Position numbers and translations under genes: made by a program. The notes under the pieces were generated by a model. That model ran no database searches and was not told the origin of the DNA. It saw nothing but the letters and a program-made list of their open reading frames with translations. Shown here one piece after another: positions 8,939-17,138 of a DNA stretch of 64,000 nucleotides. This DNA comes from Burkholderiales bacterium. GTDB lineage: Bacteria; Pseudomonadota; Gammaproteobacteria; Burkholderiales; Burkholderiaceae_C. Position 1 is the stretch's first letter, and each line of letters opens with the position of its first letter. The stretch lies in assembly GCA_021732385.1 (NCBI GenBank), contig JAKFVA010000013.1, positions 1-64,000 of the forward strand, written 5' to 3'.

Positions 8939-10150
8939 ATGAGCGCCAAACCCCTGCCGGACGGCTTGCAACTCGACACCCTGGCGGTGCGTGCCGCCGT
9001 GGCCAAGTCGCAGTATGGCGAAAATTCCGAGGCCCTGTACCTCACGTCCAGCTTTGTCCAGCCCGATTCTGAAACCGCCGCCCGGCGCTTTTCAGGTGAG
9101 GAAGCAGGCTACATTTATTCTCGTTTTACCAACCCCACAGTGGCCAGTATGGAGCAACGGCTGGCAGCGCTTGAGGGCACCGAGGCCTGCATCGCCACCA
9201 GCAGCGGCATGGCCGCGGTTTTGTTGCTTTGCATGGGCTTGCTCAAGGCGGGCGACCATGTCATTTGCTCGCAGTCAGTGTTTGGTGCCACCATCAAACT
9301 GATTGCGGGTGAGTTTGGCAAGTTCGGTGTGGAGAGCAGTTTTGTTTCGCAAACCGATGTGGCGCAATGGCAGGCCGCCGTGCGGCCCAACACCAGGCTG
9401 CTGTTTGCTGAAACGCCAACAAATCCGCTCACCGAGGTTTGTGACATAGCCGCGCTGGCCGCCGTGGCGCATGCTGCTGGCGCGCTGCTAGCGGTTGACA
9501 ACTGCTTTTGCACGCCGATCCTGCAGCAACCGGTCAAACTTGGCGCTGACCTGGTGATTCATTCGGGCACCAAATACCTCGATGGCCAGGGCCGCGTGAT
9601 TGCCGGCGCAATTTGCGGCCCGGCGCAACTCATTACCGAAAAGTTTGTGCCTGTCATGCGCAGTGCGGGCATGAGCCTGTCGGCGTTTAATGCCTGGGTA
9701 GTGCTCAAGGGCATGGAAACCCTGCGCATCCGCATGTTGGCGCAAAGCACGGCGGCACTGGATCTGGCGCACTGGCTGGAGCAGCATCCCAAAGTCCAGC
9801 GTGTCTATTTCCCTGGCCTGGCCTCGCACCCGCAGCATGCTCTGGCCATGGCGCAACAGTCGGGGTGGGGCGGTGCGGTACTGTCGTTTGACGTCAAGGC
9901 AAGTGACACGGCTACTGCGCGCAAAAATGCGCACTATGTGATTGACCAGACGCAAATTTGCTCCATCACCGCTAATCTGGGGGACACCAAAACCACTATC
10001 ACGCATCCCGCCAGTACGTCGCATGGGCGGCTGACCGAAGCCCAACGAGAGGCGGCGGGTATCCAGCAAAGCCTGGTGCGCGTGGCCGTAGGCCTGGAAG
10101 ACTTAATTGACCTGAAGACCGACCTTGCGCGTGGACTGGACAGCCTCTAG
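8939..10150 (+). CDS. metZ: O-succinylhomoserine sulfhydrylase
   Basis: A PLP enzyme (403 aa) of the Cys/Met metabolism family that makes homocysteine from O-succinylhomoserine and sulfide. Visible landmarks are SRFTNPTVASMEQRLAALEGTEACIATSSGMAA (cofactor site), the LFAETPTNPL segment, and the Schiff-base lysine in HSGTKYLDGQGR. The C-terminal region has QICSITANLGDTKTTITHPAS. MetZ rather than MetB is favoured because metZ commonly follows purF in Burkholderiales and pseudomonads. Sequence alone cannot settle substrate choice between the succinyl and acetyl esters. Confidence 0.88.
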   Translation: MSAKPLPDGLQLDTLAVRAAVAKSQYGENSEALYLTSSFVQPDSETAARRFSGEEAGYIYSRFTNPTVASMEQRLAALEGTEACIATSSGMAAVLLLCMGLLKAGDHVICSQSVFGATIKLIAGEFGKFGVESSFVSQTDVAQWQAAVRPNTRLLFAETPTNPLTEVCDIAALAAVAHAAGALLAVDNCFCTPILQQPVKLGADLVIHSGTKYLDGQGRVIAGAICGPAQLITEKFVPVMRSAGMSLSAFNAWVVLKGMETLRIRMLAQSTAALDLAHWLEQHPKVQRVYFPGLASHPQHALAMAQQSGWGGAVLSFDVKASDTATARKNAHYVIDQTQICSITANLGDTKTTITHPASTSHGRLTEAQREAAGIQQSLVRVAVGLEDLIDLKTDLARGLDSL

Positions 10151-11578
10151 ATGACACCAGACACATCTGTTGCGCAGGGGCGCGTTCGCACGCGCTTTGC
10201 GCCTTCGCCTACGGGTTTTATTCACCTGGGCAACATCCGTTCGGCGCTTTACCCGTGGGCATTTGCCCGTGCGCAGGGCGGCGACTTTATCTTGCGCATT
10301 GAAGACACCGACGAAGAGCGCTCCAGCCAGGCGGCGGTTGATGTGATCCTGCAGGGCATGGCCTGGCTGGGTCTGCACCACGATGAAGGCCCGTTCTACC
10401 AGATGCAGCGCATCGCGCGCTACAAGGAGGTGCTGGCAAGCCTGCAGGCTGCAGGCCATGTCTACCCCTGCTACACCAGTGTGGCCGAACTTGACGCCAT
10501 GCGCGAGGCGCAAATGGCCGCCAAGCAAAAACCGCGCTACAACGGCACCTGGCGGCCTGCGCCTGGCAAAACCTTGCCCCCAGTGCCTGCTGGCGTACAG
10601 CCCGTATTGCGTTTTAAAAATCCGCAGGGTGGCAGCGTAATCTGGGACGACAAGGTCAAGGGCCGCATCGAGATCAGCAACGATGAACTGGACGACCTGG
10701 TGATTGCCCGGCCAGCCCAGCAGGGCGAGACCGTGGGCACCCCCACCTACAACTTCTGCGTGGTGGTGGACGACATTGACATGGCCATTACCCACGTGAT
10801 TCGCGGCGATGACCATGTCAATAACACGCCGCGCCAGATCAACATCTTTCACGCCCTGGGCAAGCCGCCGCCGGTCTATGCCCATTTGCCCACGGTGCTC
10901 AATGCGCAGGGCGAAAAAATGAGCAAGCGCGCCGGTGCCAAGCCCGTGACGCAGTACCGCGACGAAGGTTATCTGCCCGACGCCATGGTGAACTACCTGG
11001 CCAGGCTAGGCTGGAGCCACGGCGACGATGAAATCTTCAGCCGCGCGCAGTTTTTGCAGTGGTTCAATCTAGACCATTTGGGCAAGAGCGCCGCGCAGTT
11101 TGACGACGCCAAGCTGCGCTGGGTGAATGCCCAGCACCTCAAGGCTATGGACGATGTTGAATTGGCGAGCTTGGTAGCAGCACAATTGCACAACCGCGGC
11201 ATCCAGGCAGACCACCGCCTGCCCCCGATATGCGCATTGTTCAAAGACCGCTGTGACACCACGGTGGCATTAGCCGACTGGGCGGCCGCGTTTTATAGCA
11301 GCATCAGCCCCGACGCGGCAGAAAAGGCACAACATGTCACCGAGGCGGTCAAACCGGCAGTTGCGCTGCTGGCGCGCAAGCTGGCTGACTGTGCCTGGGA
11401 CAAAACCGGCATAGCCACTGCAATCAAGGACGTGCTGGTAGCCACAGGACTCAAAATGCCGCAACTGGCCATGCCGGTGCGGGTATTGTTGATGGGCCGC
11501 GCCCAAACCCCGTCGCTGGATGCCGTGCTGGCGCTTAGCCAGCGCGAAACGGTGTTAGAGCGCCTGCAATCGGCCTGA
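10151..11578 (+). CDS. gltX: Glutamyl-tRNA synthetase
   Basis: A class I synthetase (475 aa) charging tRNA-Glu. The HIGH-type motif appears as [19 protein letters not shown] near residue 20, and the KMSKR loop as [12 protein letters not shown] near 258. The tRNA-binding helical domain fills the C terminus. The ATG follows the metZ stop with no gap (TAGATG), so translation is probably coupled. The gene ends 72 bases before a tRNA cluster that includes its own substrate, tRNA-Glu. Length is normal for the bacterial discriminating enzyme. Confidence 0.96.
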   Translation: MTPDTSVAQGRVRTRFAPSPTGFIHLGNIRSALYPWAFARAQGGDFILRIEDTDEERSSQAAVDVILQGMAWLGLHHDEGPFYQMQRIARYKEVLASLQAAGHVYPCYTSVAELDAMREAQMAAKQKPRYNGTWRPAPGKTLPPVPAGVQPVLRFKNPQGGSVIWDDKVKGRIEISNDELDDLVIARPAQQGETVGTPTYNFCVVVDDIDMAITHVIRGDDHVNNTPRQINIFHALGKPPPVYAHLPTVLNAQGEKMSKRAGAKPVTQYRDEGYLPDAMVNYLARLGWSHGDDEIFSRAQFLQWFNLDHLGKSAAQFDDAKLRWVNAQHLKAMDDVELASLVAAQLHNRGIQADHRLPPICALFKDRCDTTVALADWAAAFYSSISPDAAEKAQHVTEAVKPAVALLARKLADCAWDKTGIATAIKDVLVATGLKMPQLAMPVRVLLMGRAQTPSLDAVLALSQRETVLERLQSA

Positions 11579-11587
11579 TTTTCGCGC

Positions 11588-11593
11588 TATAAT
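11588..11593 (+). promoter_or_regulatory. Probable -10 element of the tRNA operon promoter
   Basis: A perfect TATAAT lies 58 bases before tRNA-Ala, just after the gltX stop. The -35 region, overlapping the last gltX codons, is weak (TGCAAT at spacing 17). A tRNA promoter here is expected from position; the -10 match is seen directly. Confidence 0.5.
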
Positions 11594-11650
11594 TTAAGGC
11601 TCGACAGTTTGCAGGTGGCACCCGACGTTGGCATAAAAAGCAACATACTT

Positions 11651-11726
<76 letters not shown>

Positions 11727-11774
11727 ACAAACTGCGGATTTGAAGTGGTTTCGGAAGTTGATTCCAAAGGTTTT

Positions 11775-11850
11775 GACCCCATCGTCTAGAGGCCTAGGAC
11801 ATTACCCTTTCACGGTAAGTACCGGGGTTCGAATCCCCGTGGGGTCGCCA
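11775..11850 (+). tRNA. tRNA-Glu (TTC)
   Basis: A 76-nt cloverleaf with encoded CCA. The acceptor GACCCCA pairs with TGGGGTC. The anticodon loop CTTTCAC gives TTC. The T-arm GGGGTTCGAATCCCC is canonical. It lies downstream of gltX, whose product charges it. Confidence 0.96.
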
Positions 11851-11862
11851 GTTTTCTGGCAA

Positions 11863-11888
11863 AAATACACTCTCTCCTGGGTGTATTT
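11863..11888 (+). other. Hairpin between tRNA-Glu and tRNA-Asp
   Basis: AAATACAC (11863-11870) and GTGTATTT (11881-11888) form an 8-bp stem with a 10-base loop. It sits in the 46-base spacer between two tRNA genes. It may guide processing or cause partial termination; no long T-run follows. Confidence 0.45.
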
Positions 11889-11896
11889 GTCTACCA

Positions 11897-11973
11897 GGAG
11901 TGGTAGTTCAGTTGGTTAGAATACCGGCCTGTCACGCCGGGGGTCGCGGGTTCGAGTCCCGTCCACTCCGCCA
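11897..11973 (+). tRNA. tRNA-Asp (GTC)
   Basis: A 77-nt cloverleaf with encoded CCA. The acceptor GGAGTGG pairs with CCACTCC. The anticodon loop CTGTCAC gives GTC. The T-arm CGGGTTCGAGTCCCG is canonical. It is the last member of the Ala-Glu-Asp cluster. Confidence 0.95.
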
Positions 11974-11979
11974 GTTTTA

Positions 11980-12016
11980 AGCCCTTGCCTGTCTTCGATT
12001 GGCAAGGGCTTTGCCT
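11980..12016 (+). terminator. Terminator after the tRNA cluster
   Basis: A perfect 10-bp stem, AGCCCTTGCC (11980-11989) with GGCAAGGGCT (12001-12010), has an 11-base loop and is followed by TTGCCTT. It lies seven bases after tRNA-Asp. The T-run is short, so it is a moderate intrinsic terminator. The remainder of the gap to 12173 shows no gene. Confidence 0.65.
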
Positions 12017-12173
12017 TGTCTGGCGTCTAGTGTGATTTAAAGCGACGCGCAATCTTAATGTGTGTGGCCGAACAGACCATCTATCGGTGCGCATACAAAG
12101 TACGCCTTCCAGGCTTATCCTGAACGGCCGCTTTGGTCGGTGTAACCCCATGACACTGAATGTGGAGGAACCT

Positions 12174-13115
12174 ATGCATGAACCAAAGCTTTGCCAAACC
12201 CAATCCAGTGCAGCCACAGTGAGTTGGACACAAGTACAAGCCATGACTAACGGCGCTGATGCCAATACCAGCCATGCGGCATTGCGTTGGACCGCGCCTG
12301 CAGATCACCCGCCCGATGTGGCCATGGACGATTGGGAGACTTTGTTTAGCGCAGTGACTGCACGCCTGAGGTGCAGCGTAAGCGAGTCAGCGAGACAAGC
12401 GCTTGTCTTTAATCAAGCCGAGGCTATTGACCAAGTACAGGCTATGGTGCTTGAATGCGCAGCAGCGTTCGATCAATTGCAGCAGGCGGCCTTGCATGAA
12501 CTAAGGCGCTATGCGCAACTGGAGCAGGAATTGGCCCAGACAAAAGCCGAGCTTGCGCTGGTACGCAACCAATTGTTGGACAGTCAAGCGCCTAAACGCC
12601 AATTTAGCCACTTGGCTATGCACGACCGCTTGACGGCATTACCCAACCGCAGCTTGTTTCGCGAGCGCCTGAATCACCTTCTGAATTCTGAGCAGCCACC
12701 CTGTGAAGCGCTGACCGTGCTGTATTTGGACCTAGATGGGTTCAAGCCTATTAATGACGCTTATGGTCATGATGCTGGAGGCGAGCTGCTGCAAATTATT
12801 GCCTCCCGGCTGACCCGTGCCGTGGGTGCACCGCATATGGTTAGCCGTATGGGAGGTGACGAATTTGCGTGTCTTTTAGGAGAGCTGCAAAGCCGCGAGC
12901 AACTTGGCGTATTGGCAGAGAAGCTGTTCGACGTAGTGTCTGCACCCTTGCATATCGGTAAGCTCAAGCACACCGTGCGTCCTGCCATTGGCATTGCCAG
13001 CAGTCCGACTGATGGTGTTACTTGCGATGCGCTGCTTAAAAATGCCCATGCAGCGATGCATCGCGCCAAGCGGCGTCAGGTAGGGTTCACCTTTTTTGAT
13101 CAGGTGGATGAGTGA
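12174..13115 (+). CDS. GGDEF-domain protein, putative diguanylate cyclase
   Basis: A 313-aa cytoplasmic protein with no membrane segment. The N-terminal half has no recognised domain. A coiled-coil stretch (LEQELAQTKAELALVRNQLL) precedes the GGDEF domain in the C-terminal half. HDRLTALPNRSLF, LYLDLDGFKPINDAYGHDAGGELL and the intact active loop SRMGGDEF are all present, so cyclic di-GMP synthesis is plausible. The RxxD inhibitory site five residues upstream is absent, so product feedback may be missing. The ATG at 12174 is chosen for the strong GGAGGA four bases upstream; the frame extends earlier without ribosome binding sites. The 3' end overlaps the convergent next gene by 16 bases. Confidence 0.82.
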   Translation: MHEPKLCQTQSSAATVSWTQVQAMTNGADANTSHAALRWTAPADHPPDVAMDDWETLFSAVTARLRCSVSESARQALVFNQAEAIDQVQAMVLECAAAFDQLQQAALHELRRYAQLEQELAQTKAELALVRNQLLDSQAPKRQFSHLAMHDRLTALPNRSLFRERLNHLLNSEQPPCEALTVLYLDLDGFKPINDAYGHDAGGELLQIIASRLTRAVGAPHMVSRMGGDEFACLLGELQSREQLGVLAEKLFDVVSAPLHIGKLKHTVRPAIGIASSPTDGVTCDALLKNAHAAMHRAKRRQVGFTFFDQVDE

Positions 13116-13636
13116 GTAGCCGTTGATTTTGTTGCGCTTGTAGGCGACTCAGGTTGGTGCTGCTTGGGCCGTGGCGATGTAAAAGCCGCCAGCCATGACC
13201 GTACGGGCAAATGTGAAGCCGCAGTGGAAAATAAATGCGGCACCAAGCCAGCAAACAACACAGGCTTGAAGGCCCAACGCCACGAGCGAGTGCTTACCAG
13301 CACAGCACCAAGCAAGAAAGCGCCAAATACCAAACCAATTGGATGGCGTTGGGCCAGCGGAAGTGCAATCGACCGAGCAGCATCAGCCGTTATTAAACTA
13401 ACCATGCGTAATGGGTGGTGAGCCCACCAGCTACCCAATGACTCAATCACAACGCCGATGCCTGGAATAGCATGCAAGCTGTTCAACCAGGAAATTGACG
13501 GCTTTTGCCCAGCGCCTTGCGCCATCGCCTTGACATCTTTTTCTGTGGATTCTGGCGAACCATGCCGTAACGCTACCCTAAGACGTTCGCGCGAAAGGGC
13601 CAGGCGATTTGATGCAGTGATGGGATGTGTACTCAT
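13100..13636 (-). CDS. Hypothetical membrane-associated protein in YqjD/YqjE-like operon
   Basis: A 178-aa protein that I do not recognise as a named family. It shows an amphipathic N terminus and two hydrophobic stretches, around residues 75-115 (LRMVSLITADAARSIALPLA; PIGLVFGAFLLGAVLVS). A basic Ser/Thr/Pro-rich tail ends the protein. Its start overlaps the stop of the holin-like gene by four bases (ATGA), so the three minus-strand genes 14410-13100 form one operon. In Escherichia coli the third place in the corresponding yqjD-yqjE-yqjK operon is also a small poorly conserved protein; the parallel is positional only. Confidence 0.7.
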   Translation of the reverse strand: MSTHPITASNRLALSRERLRVALRHGSPESTEKDVKAMAQGAGQKPSISWLNSLHAIPGIGVVIESLGSWWAHHPLRMVSLITADAARSIALPLAQRHPIGLVFGAFLLGAVLVSTRSWRWAFKPVLFAGLVPHLFSTAASHLPVRSWLAAFTSPRPKQHQPESPTSATKSTATHSST

Positions 13637-14022
13637 GATGCATGGACTTCGCGCAACATGGCCAAATCAGCCTGTATTTGCTGCCGCAATTTTTCCACTG
13701 CATTACCAACGCCACTAATATTGCGAGCTGACCACAGGCAGGCCATTGCAATAACGGCAGGTAATAGCGGTACTGCAAACAAGACCCACGGCGCCTGCAT
13801 TTGGGACATCGGCAGCGTACCCCATAGCAGTAAGGCTACACCCGTCAGTATTGCAGCCACACCCCCGCAGCACAGCGCCACCGCATGCAACATGGCGCGA
13901 CGTTTCCAAGCGGTTGAAACATCACCAAATTCACGTGCCACCAGCTCTGCGTAGGCTTGTGCATGCTCACCCAGCAACTGGGGCTGAGTGCTAAGAAGGT
14001 GCAAAAGCGTGCGCATTGACAA
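13633..14022 (-). CDS. Phage-holin-superfamily 3 type membrane protein (YqjE-like)
   Basis: A 129-aa protein with an amphipathic N-terminal third and two transmembrane helices at about residues 47-68 (VALCCGGVAAILTGVALLLWG) and 77-96 (WVLFAVPLLPAVIAMACLW). These match the YqjE/holin-superfamily-6 layout. It is not a lysis gene: no endolysin is nearby, and the partner is a YqjD-like protein. It is the middle gene of a three-gene operon, with 7 bases to the upstream gene and a 4-base overlap downstream. Family members are membrane proteins of stationary-phase cells; function is unknown. Confidence 0.78.
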   Translation of the reverse strand: MSMRTLLHLLSTQPQLLGEHAQAYAELVAREFGDVSTAWKRRAMLHAVALCCGGVAAILTGVALLLWGTLPMSQMQAPWVLFAVPLLPAVIAMACLWSARNISGVGNAVEKLRQQIQADLAMLREVHAS

Positions 14023-14029
14023 CGGCGTT

Positions 14030-14410
14030 TTAGCTACGGTCGCGGGAGCGGCTCATCAAGCTAACCAAGGCCATCAGGGCGGCGCCAGTTGCTGCTGCGA
14101 TCAACATCGACTTGACTGGCTCGTGCTTGATGTAGCTTACGGTAGATTCAGATGCATGCTGTGCTTTATCACGCAGATTGGCAGTGCCCTCACGAACGGC
14201 ATCTATTCCGCGTTGTGCCAAGGCGCTGGCTTGTTCGCTGGCACGGTTCAATATGGGCGTCGCTTGTTGGTGAATATCCTGCACCGTACCCGACAGGCTA
14301 TTGAGCGCTTGGTTGGTTGCTCGCTGTGTTGACTTGATTGCCTGTTCGGCAGATTCAGCGGCATGATCAGCCATGCTATTGGATGTTTCCAGGGGTTTGT
14401 TGATCAACAT
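14030..14410 (-). CDS. DUF883 / YqjD-ElaB family protein
   Basis: A 126-aa protein. Residues 1-95 are a highly charged helical region (AAESAEQAIKSTQRATNQAL; ASEQASALAQRGIDAVREG). A C-terminal transmembrane helix follows (VKSMLIAAATGAALMALVSL) with basic residues after it. This is the tail-anchored YqjD/ElaB plan. In enterobacteria these proteins tether ribosomes to the membrane in stationary phase, known for the family and not testable here. The start ATG at 14410 has AGGA six bases upstream. Confidence 0.85.
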   Translation of the reverse strand: MLINKPLETSNSMADHAAESAEQAIKSTQRATNQALNSLSGTVQDIHQQATPILNRASEQASALAQRGIDAVREGTANLRDKAQHASESTVSYIKHEPVKSMLIAAATGAALMALVSLMSRSRDRS

Positions 14411-14456
14411 GAGAATTCCTAAGGTTGGTGAAAAAAGTGAGTAACGAGAAAGGGCT

Positions 14457-14621
14457 TCAGCTTTTCTTGATCAAGCCGAACAAGAAGCTGGCTACAGCCA
14501 AAACCAGAAACACGATAAAAAGAATCTTTGCAATGCCAGCAGCGCTGGCGGCAATGCCGCCAAAGCCAAAAAGTGCGGCAATCAATGCGATAACAAGAAA
14601 GACAACGGCGTAATGCAGCAT
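14457..14621 (-). CDS. DUF1328 (YtjA-like) small membrane protein
   Basis: A 54-aa protein, [20 protein letters not shown]..., with two hydrophobic helices joined by [12 protein letters not shown] and ending LFGLIKKS. This is the full DUF1328/YtjA pattern, including the central Gly-Ala hinge. The ATG at 14621 follows AGGAG. It lies 46 bases upstream of the DUF883 gene on the same strand and may begin that operon. DUF1328 genes are typically stress-inducible; the mechanism is unknown. Confidence 0.88.
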   Translation of the reverse strand: MLHYAVVFLVIALIAALFGFGGIAASAAGIAKILFIVFLVLAVASFLFGLIKKS

Positions 14622-14771
14622 GGCATAGCTCCTGGTTTAGTGACGCTCTGCGCCTTGGTGGATCTGTGTTCGCGAGAGAAACTCTTGCGATGTATTCAGT
14701 TTCTGTTGAAAGCACTTACAGGGCTATAGGCTGCATGACCACGTTGACGTGGGTGTTACCGACTAGCAGCC

Positions 14772-14796
14772 GTAGGAGCTGGCTGACAGCTTTTTT
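14772..14796 (+). promoter_or_regulatory. GTAGG-N5-GCYGACA site overlapping a terminator-like hairpin
   Basis: GTAGG AGCTG GCTGACA occupies 14772-14788. The same bases form hairpin AGCTG/CAGCT (14777-14781 and 14787-14791) followed by six T. It lies 50 bases before the response-regulator ATG, in a 216-base gap holding no gene. It could be an operator, a leader attenuator, or a terminator. A 5-bp palindrome CCACG-TTGA-CGTGG lies at 14739-14752. Confidence 0.35.
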
Positions 14797-14837
14797 GCGA
14801 TAGACATGGGAGTATCAAAGCAAGGGAGCCACACACC

Positions 14838-15470
14838 ATGATCCGGATTGCTATCGTTGATGACCATGCCATGGTCCGTGCTGGACTGCGGCAGTTTTTT
14901 GCTGATGAACCGGACTTTTTTGTGGCGGCTGAGGCCAGCAATGGCCGCGAAGCCTTGGACATTGTGCGCAACAGTGCGCTTGATGTGATGGTGATGGATA
15001 TTTCCATGCCCAATCAAAGCGGTGTGGATGCGCTGGCTGCCATCAAGGCCCGAGTACCCGAGCTGCCCGTGCTAATTTTGAGCGGATTTCCAGAAGCGCA
15101 CTATGCAGTCACCCTGTTGCGCTTGGGTGCCAGTGGTTATCTGAACAAAGACTGCGACCCACAAGAAATTGTTCAGGCAATTCGTACCATTTCACGTGGT
15201 CGCAAGTACATTACAGCGGGCGTTGCCGAGCGACTCGCCAATGGCTTAAATCGGGATGGTGAAAAATCCTTGCACGAACAACTCTCCAAACGTGAGCTGC
15301 AAGTTTTTTTGCGGTTAGCTGCTGGCGAGACAATTAGCCATATGGCGCTAGGCATGGCGCTCAGTGTTAAAACTGTCAGCACATACCGTACCCGCGTAAT
15401 GGAGAAGATGCAGTTGGGATCCAACAGCGAACTGACTTACTACGCCCTCAAGAACTCCCTGATTCAGTAG
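14838..15470 (+). CDS. NarL/FixJ-family response regulator (orphan)
   Basis: A 210-aa regulator. The receiver domain (about 1-118) has the acidic pair D8-D9, phospho-acceptor D54 in VMVMDISMP, and the conserved Lys in YLNKD. The LuxR-type helix-turn-helix at about 145-205 reads LSKRELQVFLRLAAGETISHMALGMALSVKTVSTYRTRVMEKM. All residues for phosphorylation are intact, but no histidine kinase lies in the window. It stands among envelope-stress genes, so control of that block is a reasonable hypothesis. The ATG has GGGAG nine bases upstream. Confidence 0.92.
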   Translation: MIRIAIVDDHAMVRAGLRQFFADEPDFFVAAEASNGREALDIVRNSALDVMVMDISMPNQSGVDALAAIKARVPELPVLILSGFPEAHYAVTLLRLGASGYLNKDCDPQEIVQAIRTISRGRKYITAGVAERLANGLNRDGEKSLHEQLSKRELQVFLRLAAGETISHMALGMALSVKTVSTYRTRVMEKMQLGSNSELTYYALKNSLIQ

Positions 15471-15512
15471 TTTGATTCAGGCGGCTGTAGTTGCTCATGC
15501 TGCTTCCAGCAT

Positions 15513-16367
15513 TTATGTGTTGGTGGCCAATGTGATGGCTTGCACATGCTCCACTTCAGGCTGTATGTCCACCATGCGTGCGGGGCCGTAAATAGTGGCA
15601 AAAGCCACATCTTTGGCATCGCGTCCTGTGGCCACACGCACCACGTGCTCTACCGGTGCCATGCCAGTGGGGTCAAAGAGTACCCAGCGCCCACCCAACC
15701 AAGCCTCAAATATGGCGTGAAAGTCGGGCGGTGGATCGGCAAACGGCGCATAGCCACAAACCAGGCGGGCTGGAATATTCAATGCCCGGCAAAAGGTCAC
15801 AGACAGATGTGCCAGATCGCGACAAACACCGCTGCGCTGGACAAACACATCGCGCGCTGTAGTACCAGCGTTGGTCGAGCCAATTCTGTAGTTGACATGG
15901 CAGCGCACCCAGTCGCAGATTGCCTGTACCCGGCTGTAACCGTGTGGCAGCATGCCAAATAATTGCTGTGCTGCTGGGCCCAGTTGATCTGACTCGCAAT
16001 ATCGGGTTGGCATTAAAAAATGCAGCACACCATCTGGTATGTCGTGCACCTCCATTTCGGGGGCACAAAGGTCAGGCGGCTCGGGCTGGAGGTCCACCAC
16101 GGCACGGTAAATCACTTTGAACGGACCCGCCTGCGCTTGCAGTCGTAAAAAGCGGTTGCCTGACTGCCCATCGCTGTAGGTGCGAAATGGTGTAGCGGGC
16201 TCGATTAACAGTGTTTCTTCGATCACCGTTTGCCCCATGCCCTGCGCTGCATGAATCATGAACAAGAACTCGCAGGTTGCATCAAGTTCGTAGGCAAGCA
16301 GACAGTCGATCTTCAGGCGCACATGGTTGACGACCAGCGGGGGTAATTCAAAGTTGGTTTCAATCAT
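15513..16367 (-). CDS. Transglutaminase-like family protein
   Basis: A 284-aa cytoplasmic protein with an N-terminal beta domain (bacterial transglutaminase N-terminal type, about 1-110). A papain-like transglutaminase core follows, with the triad visible as Cys in RSGVCRDLAH, His in PPDFHAIFEAWL and Asp in WVLFDPTG. No signal peptide is seen. Family members cleave or cross-link peptides; in other bacteria such genes often neighbour circularly permuted ATP-grasp/alpha-E genes, which are absent here. The substrate is unknown. It is convergent with the response-regulator gene. Confidence 0.85.
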   Translation of the reverse strand: MIETNFELPPLVVNHVRLKIDCLLAYELDATCEFLFMIHAAQGMGQTVIEETLLIEPATPFRTYSDGQSGNRFLRLQAQAGPFKVIYRAVVDLQPEPPDLCAPEMEVHDIPDGVLHFLMPTRYCESDQLGPAAQQLFGMLPHGYSRVQAICDWVRCHVNYRIGSTNAGTTARDVFVQRSGVCRDLAHLSVTFCRALNIPARLVCGYAPFADPPPDFHAIFEAWLGGRWVLFDPTGMAPVEHVVRVATGRDAKDVAFATIYGPARMVDIQPEVEHVQAITLATNT

Positions 16368-16459
16368 TTAGATCCTGTAATAAGGTACTTAAAAGCACAT
16401 TGAAGTGAATTTGACTGGCATGCAGTGCACACGTAAATCAGTTGTCGGAGTTCGCCGTT

Positions 16460-16507
16460 GTAGGACAAAGCCAGCCGGTTTCAGCGCTACGTAGGACATT
16501 CGCCACG
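16460..16507 (+). promoter_or_regulatory. Two GTAGGAC direct repeats in divergent promoter region
   Basis: GTAGGACAAAG at 16460-16470 and GTAGGACATTC at 16491-16501 are spaced 31 bases apart, about three helical turns, in the 222-base gap between two divergent genes. TGTCGG lies just upstream at 16443. They resemble the first half of the GTAGG-N5-GCYGACA motif seen elsewhere in the region. No gene is visible in the gap. Confidence 0.35.
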
Positions 16508-16589
16508 CCGCTTGGCGTTGCAGTCTGCTTTTTTCTACAGCCCGCAATCTTGATACTGGTTGCATCAAAACCATGTCACAAGGATTTTT

Positions 16590-17138
16590 ATGAACACTTC
16601 ATTCAAGCTTAAAACATCATTGCTGTTAACTGCCATGCTGGCCTTGCCAGTGGCACAAGCTGCAATGACCAAAGCTGAGTACTCGGCTGGCAAGACCCGT
16701 ATAAGTAGCGATTACAAAGCCAATAAGGATGCTTGCAAGGCCATGAATGCCAACGCTAAAGACATTTGTATTGAAGAAGCCAAAGCCAGAGAAAAAGTGG
16801 CACGTGCTGAATTGGAATACGGCTACAGCGCCAAACCCGCTGACCAAAACAAAGTCATGATGGTCAAGGCCGATACTGCATACGCGGTTGCCAAAGAAAA
16901 ATGCGATGACAAAAGCGGCAATGAGAAAAGCGTTTGTGTCAAAGAAGCCAAGGCTGTACAGGTTAAGGCTAAGACCGACGCCAAAATGGGGGTGAAGATG
17001 GGTGAAACCAAAATGGAAGGCGCCCAGGATAAACGCGACGTGGATTACAACGTTGCCACACAGAAATGCGACGCCATGACAGGCGATGCCAAAGCCGCCT
17101 GCATGAACGCTGCTCGCACGCGATTTGGCAAAACTTAA
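16590..17138 (+). CDS. Exported Cys-repeat protein of unknown function
   Basis: A 182-aa protein with a signal peptide at 1-24 (LLLTAMLALPVAQA, cut before AMTKAEY). The mature part is Lys/Ala/Asp-rich and helical. It contains three repeats of one pattern: a Cys, a short acidic-basic loop, a second Cys, then an Ala-rich helix. These are CKAMNANAKDICIEEAKA, CDDKSGNEKSVCVKEAKA and CDAMTGDAKAACMNAAR. Each pair could form a disulfide-pinned helical hairpin in the periplasm. The ATG at 16590 has AGGA upstream. Its last four bases overlap the convergent esterase gene. Similar proteins recur in Comamonadaceae without known function. Confidence 0.75.
   Translation: MNTSFKLKTSLLLTAMLALPVAQAAMTKAEYSAGKTRISSDYKANKDACKAMNANAKDICIEEAKAREKVARAELEYGYSAKPADQNKVMMVKADTAYAVAKEKCDDKSGNEKSVCVKEAKAVQVKAKTDAKMGVKMGETKMEGAQDKRDVDYNVATQKCDAMTGDAKAACMNAARTRFGKT

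Noticed and set aside
11897-12173. tRNA-Asp as an integration site for the following accessory block
   Set aside because: No integrase, and no repeat of the tRNA 3' end was noticed downstream. A normal terminator follows the tRNA.
13633-14022. Prophage remnant suggested by a holin-superfamily protein
   Set aside because: The YqjD-like partner and absence of endolysin or other phage genes point to the chromosomal YqjE-type family.
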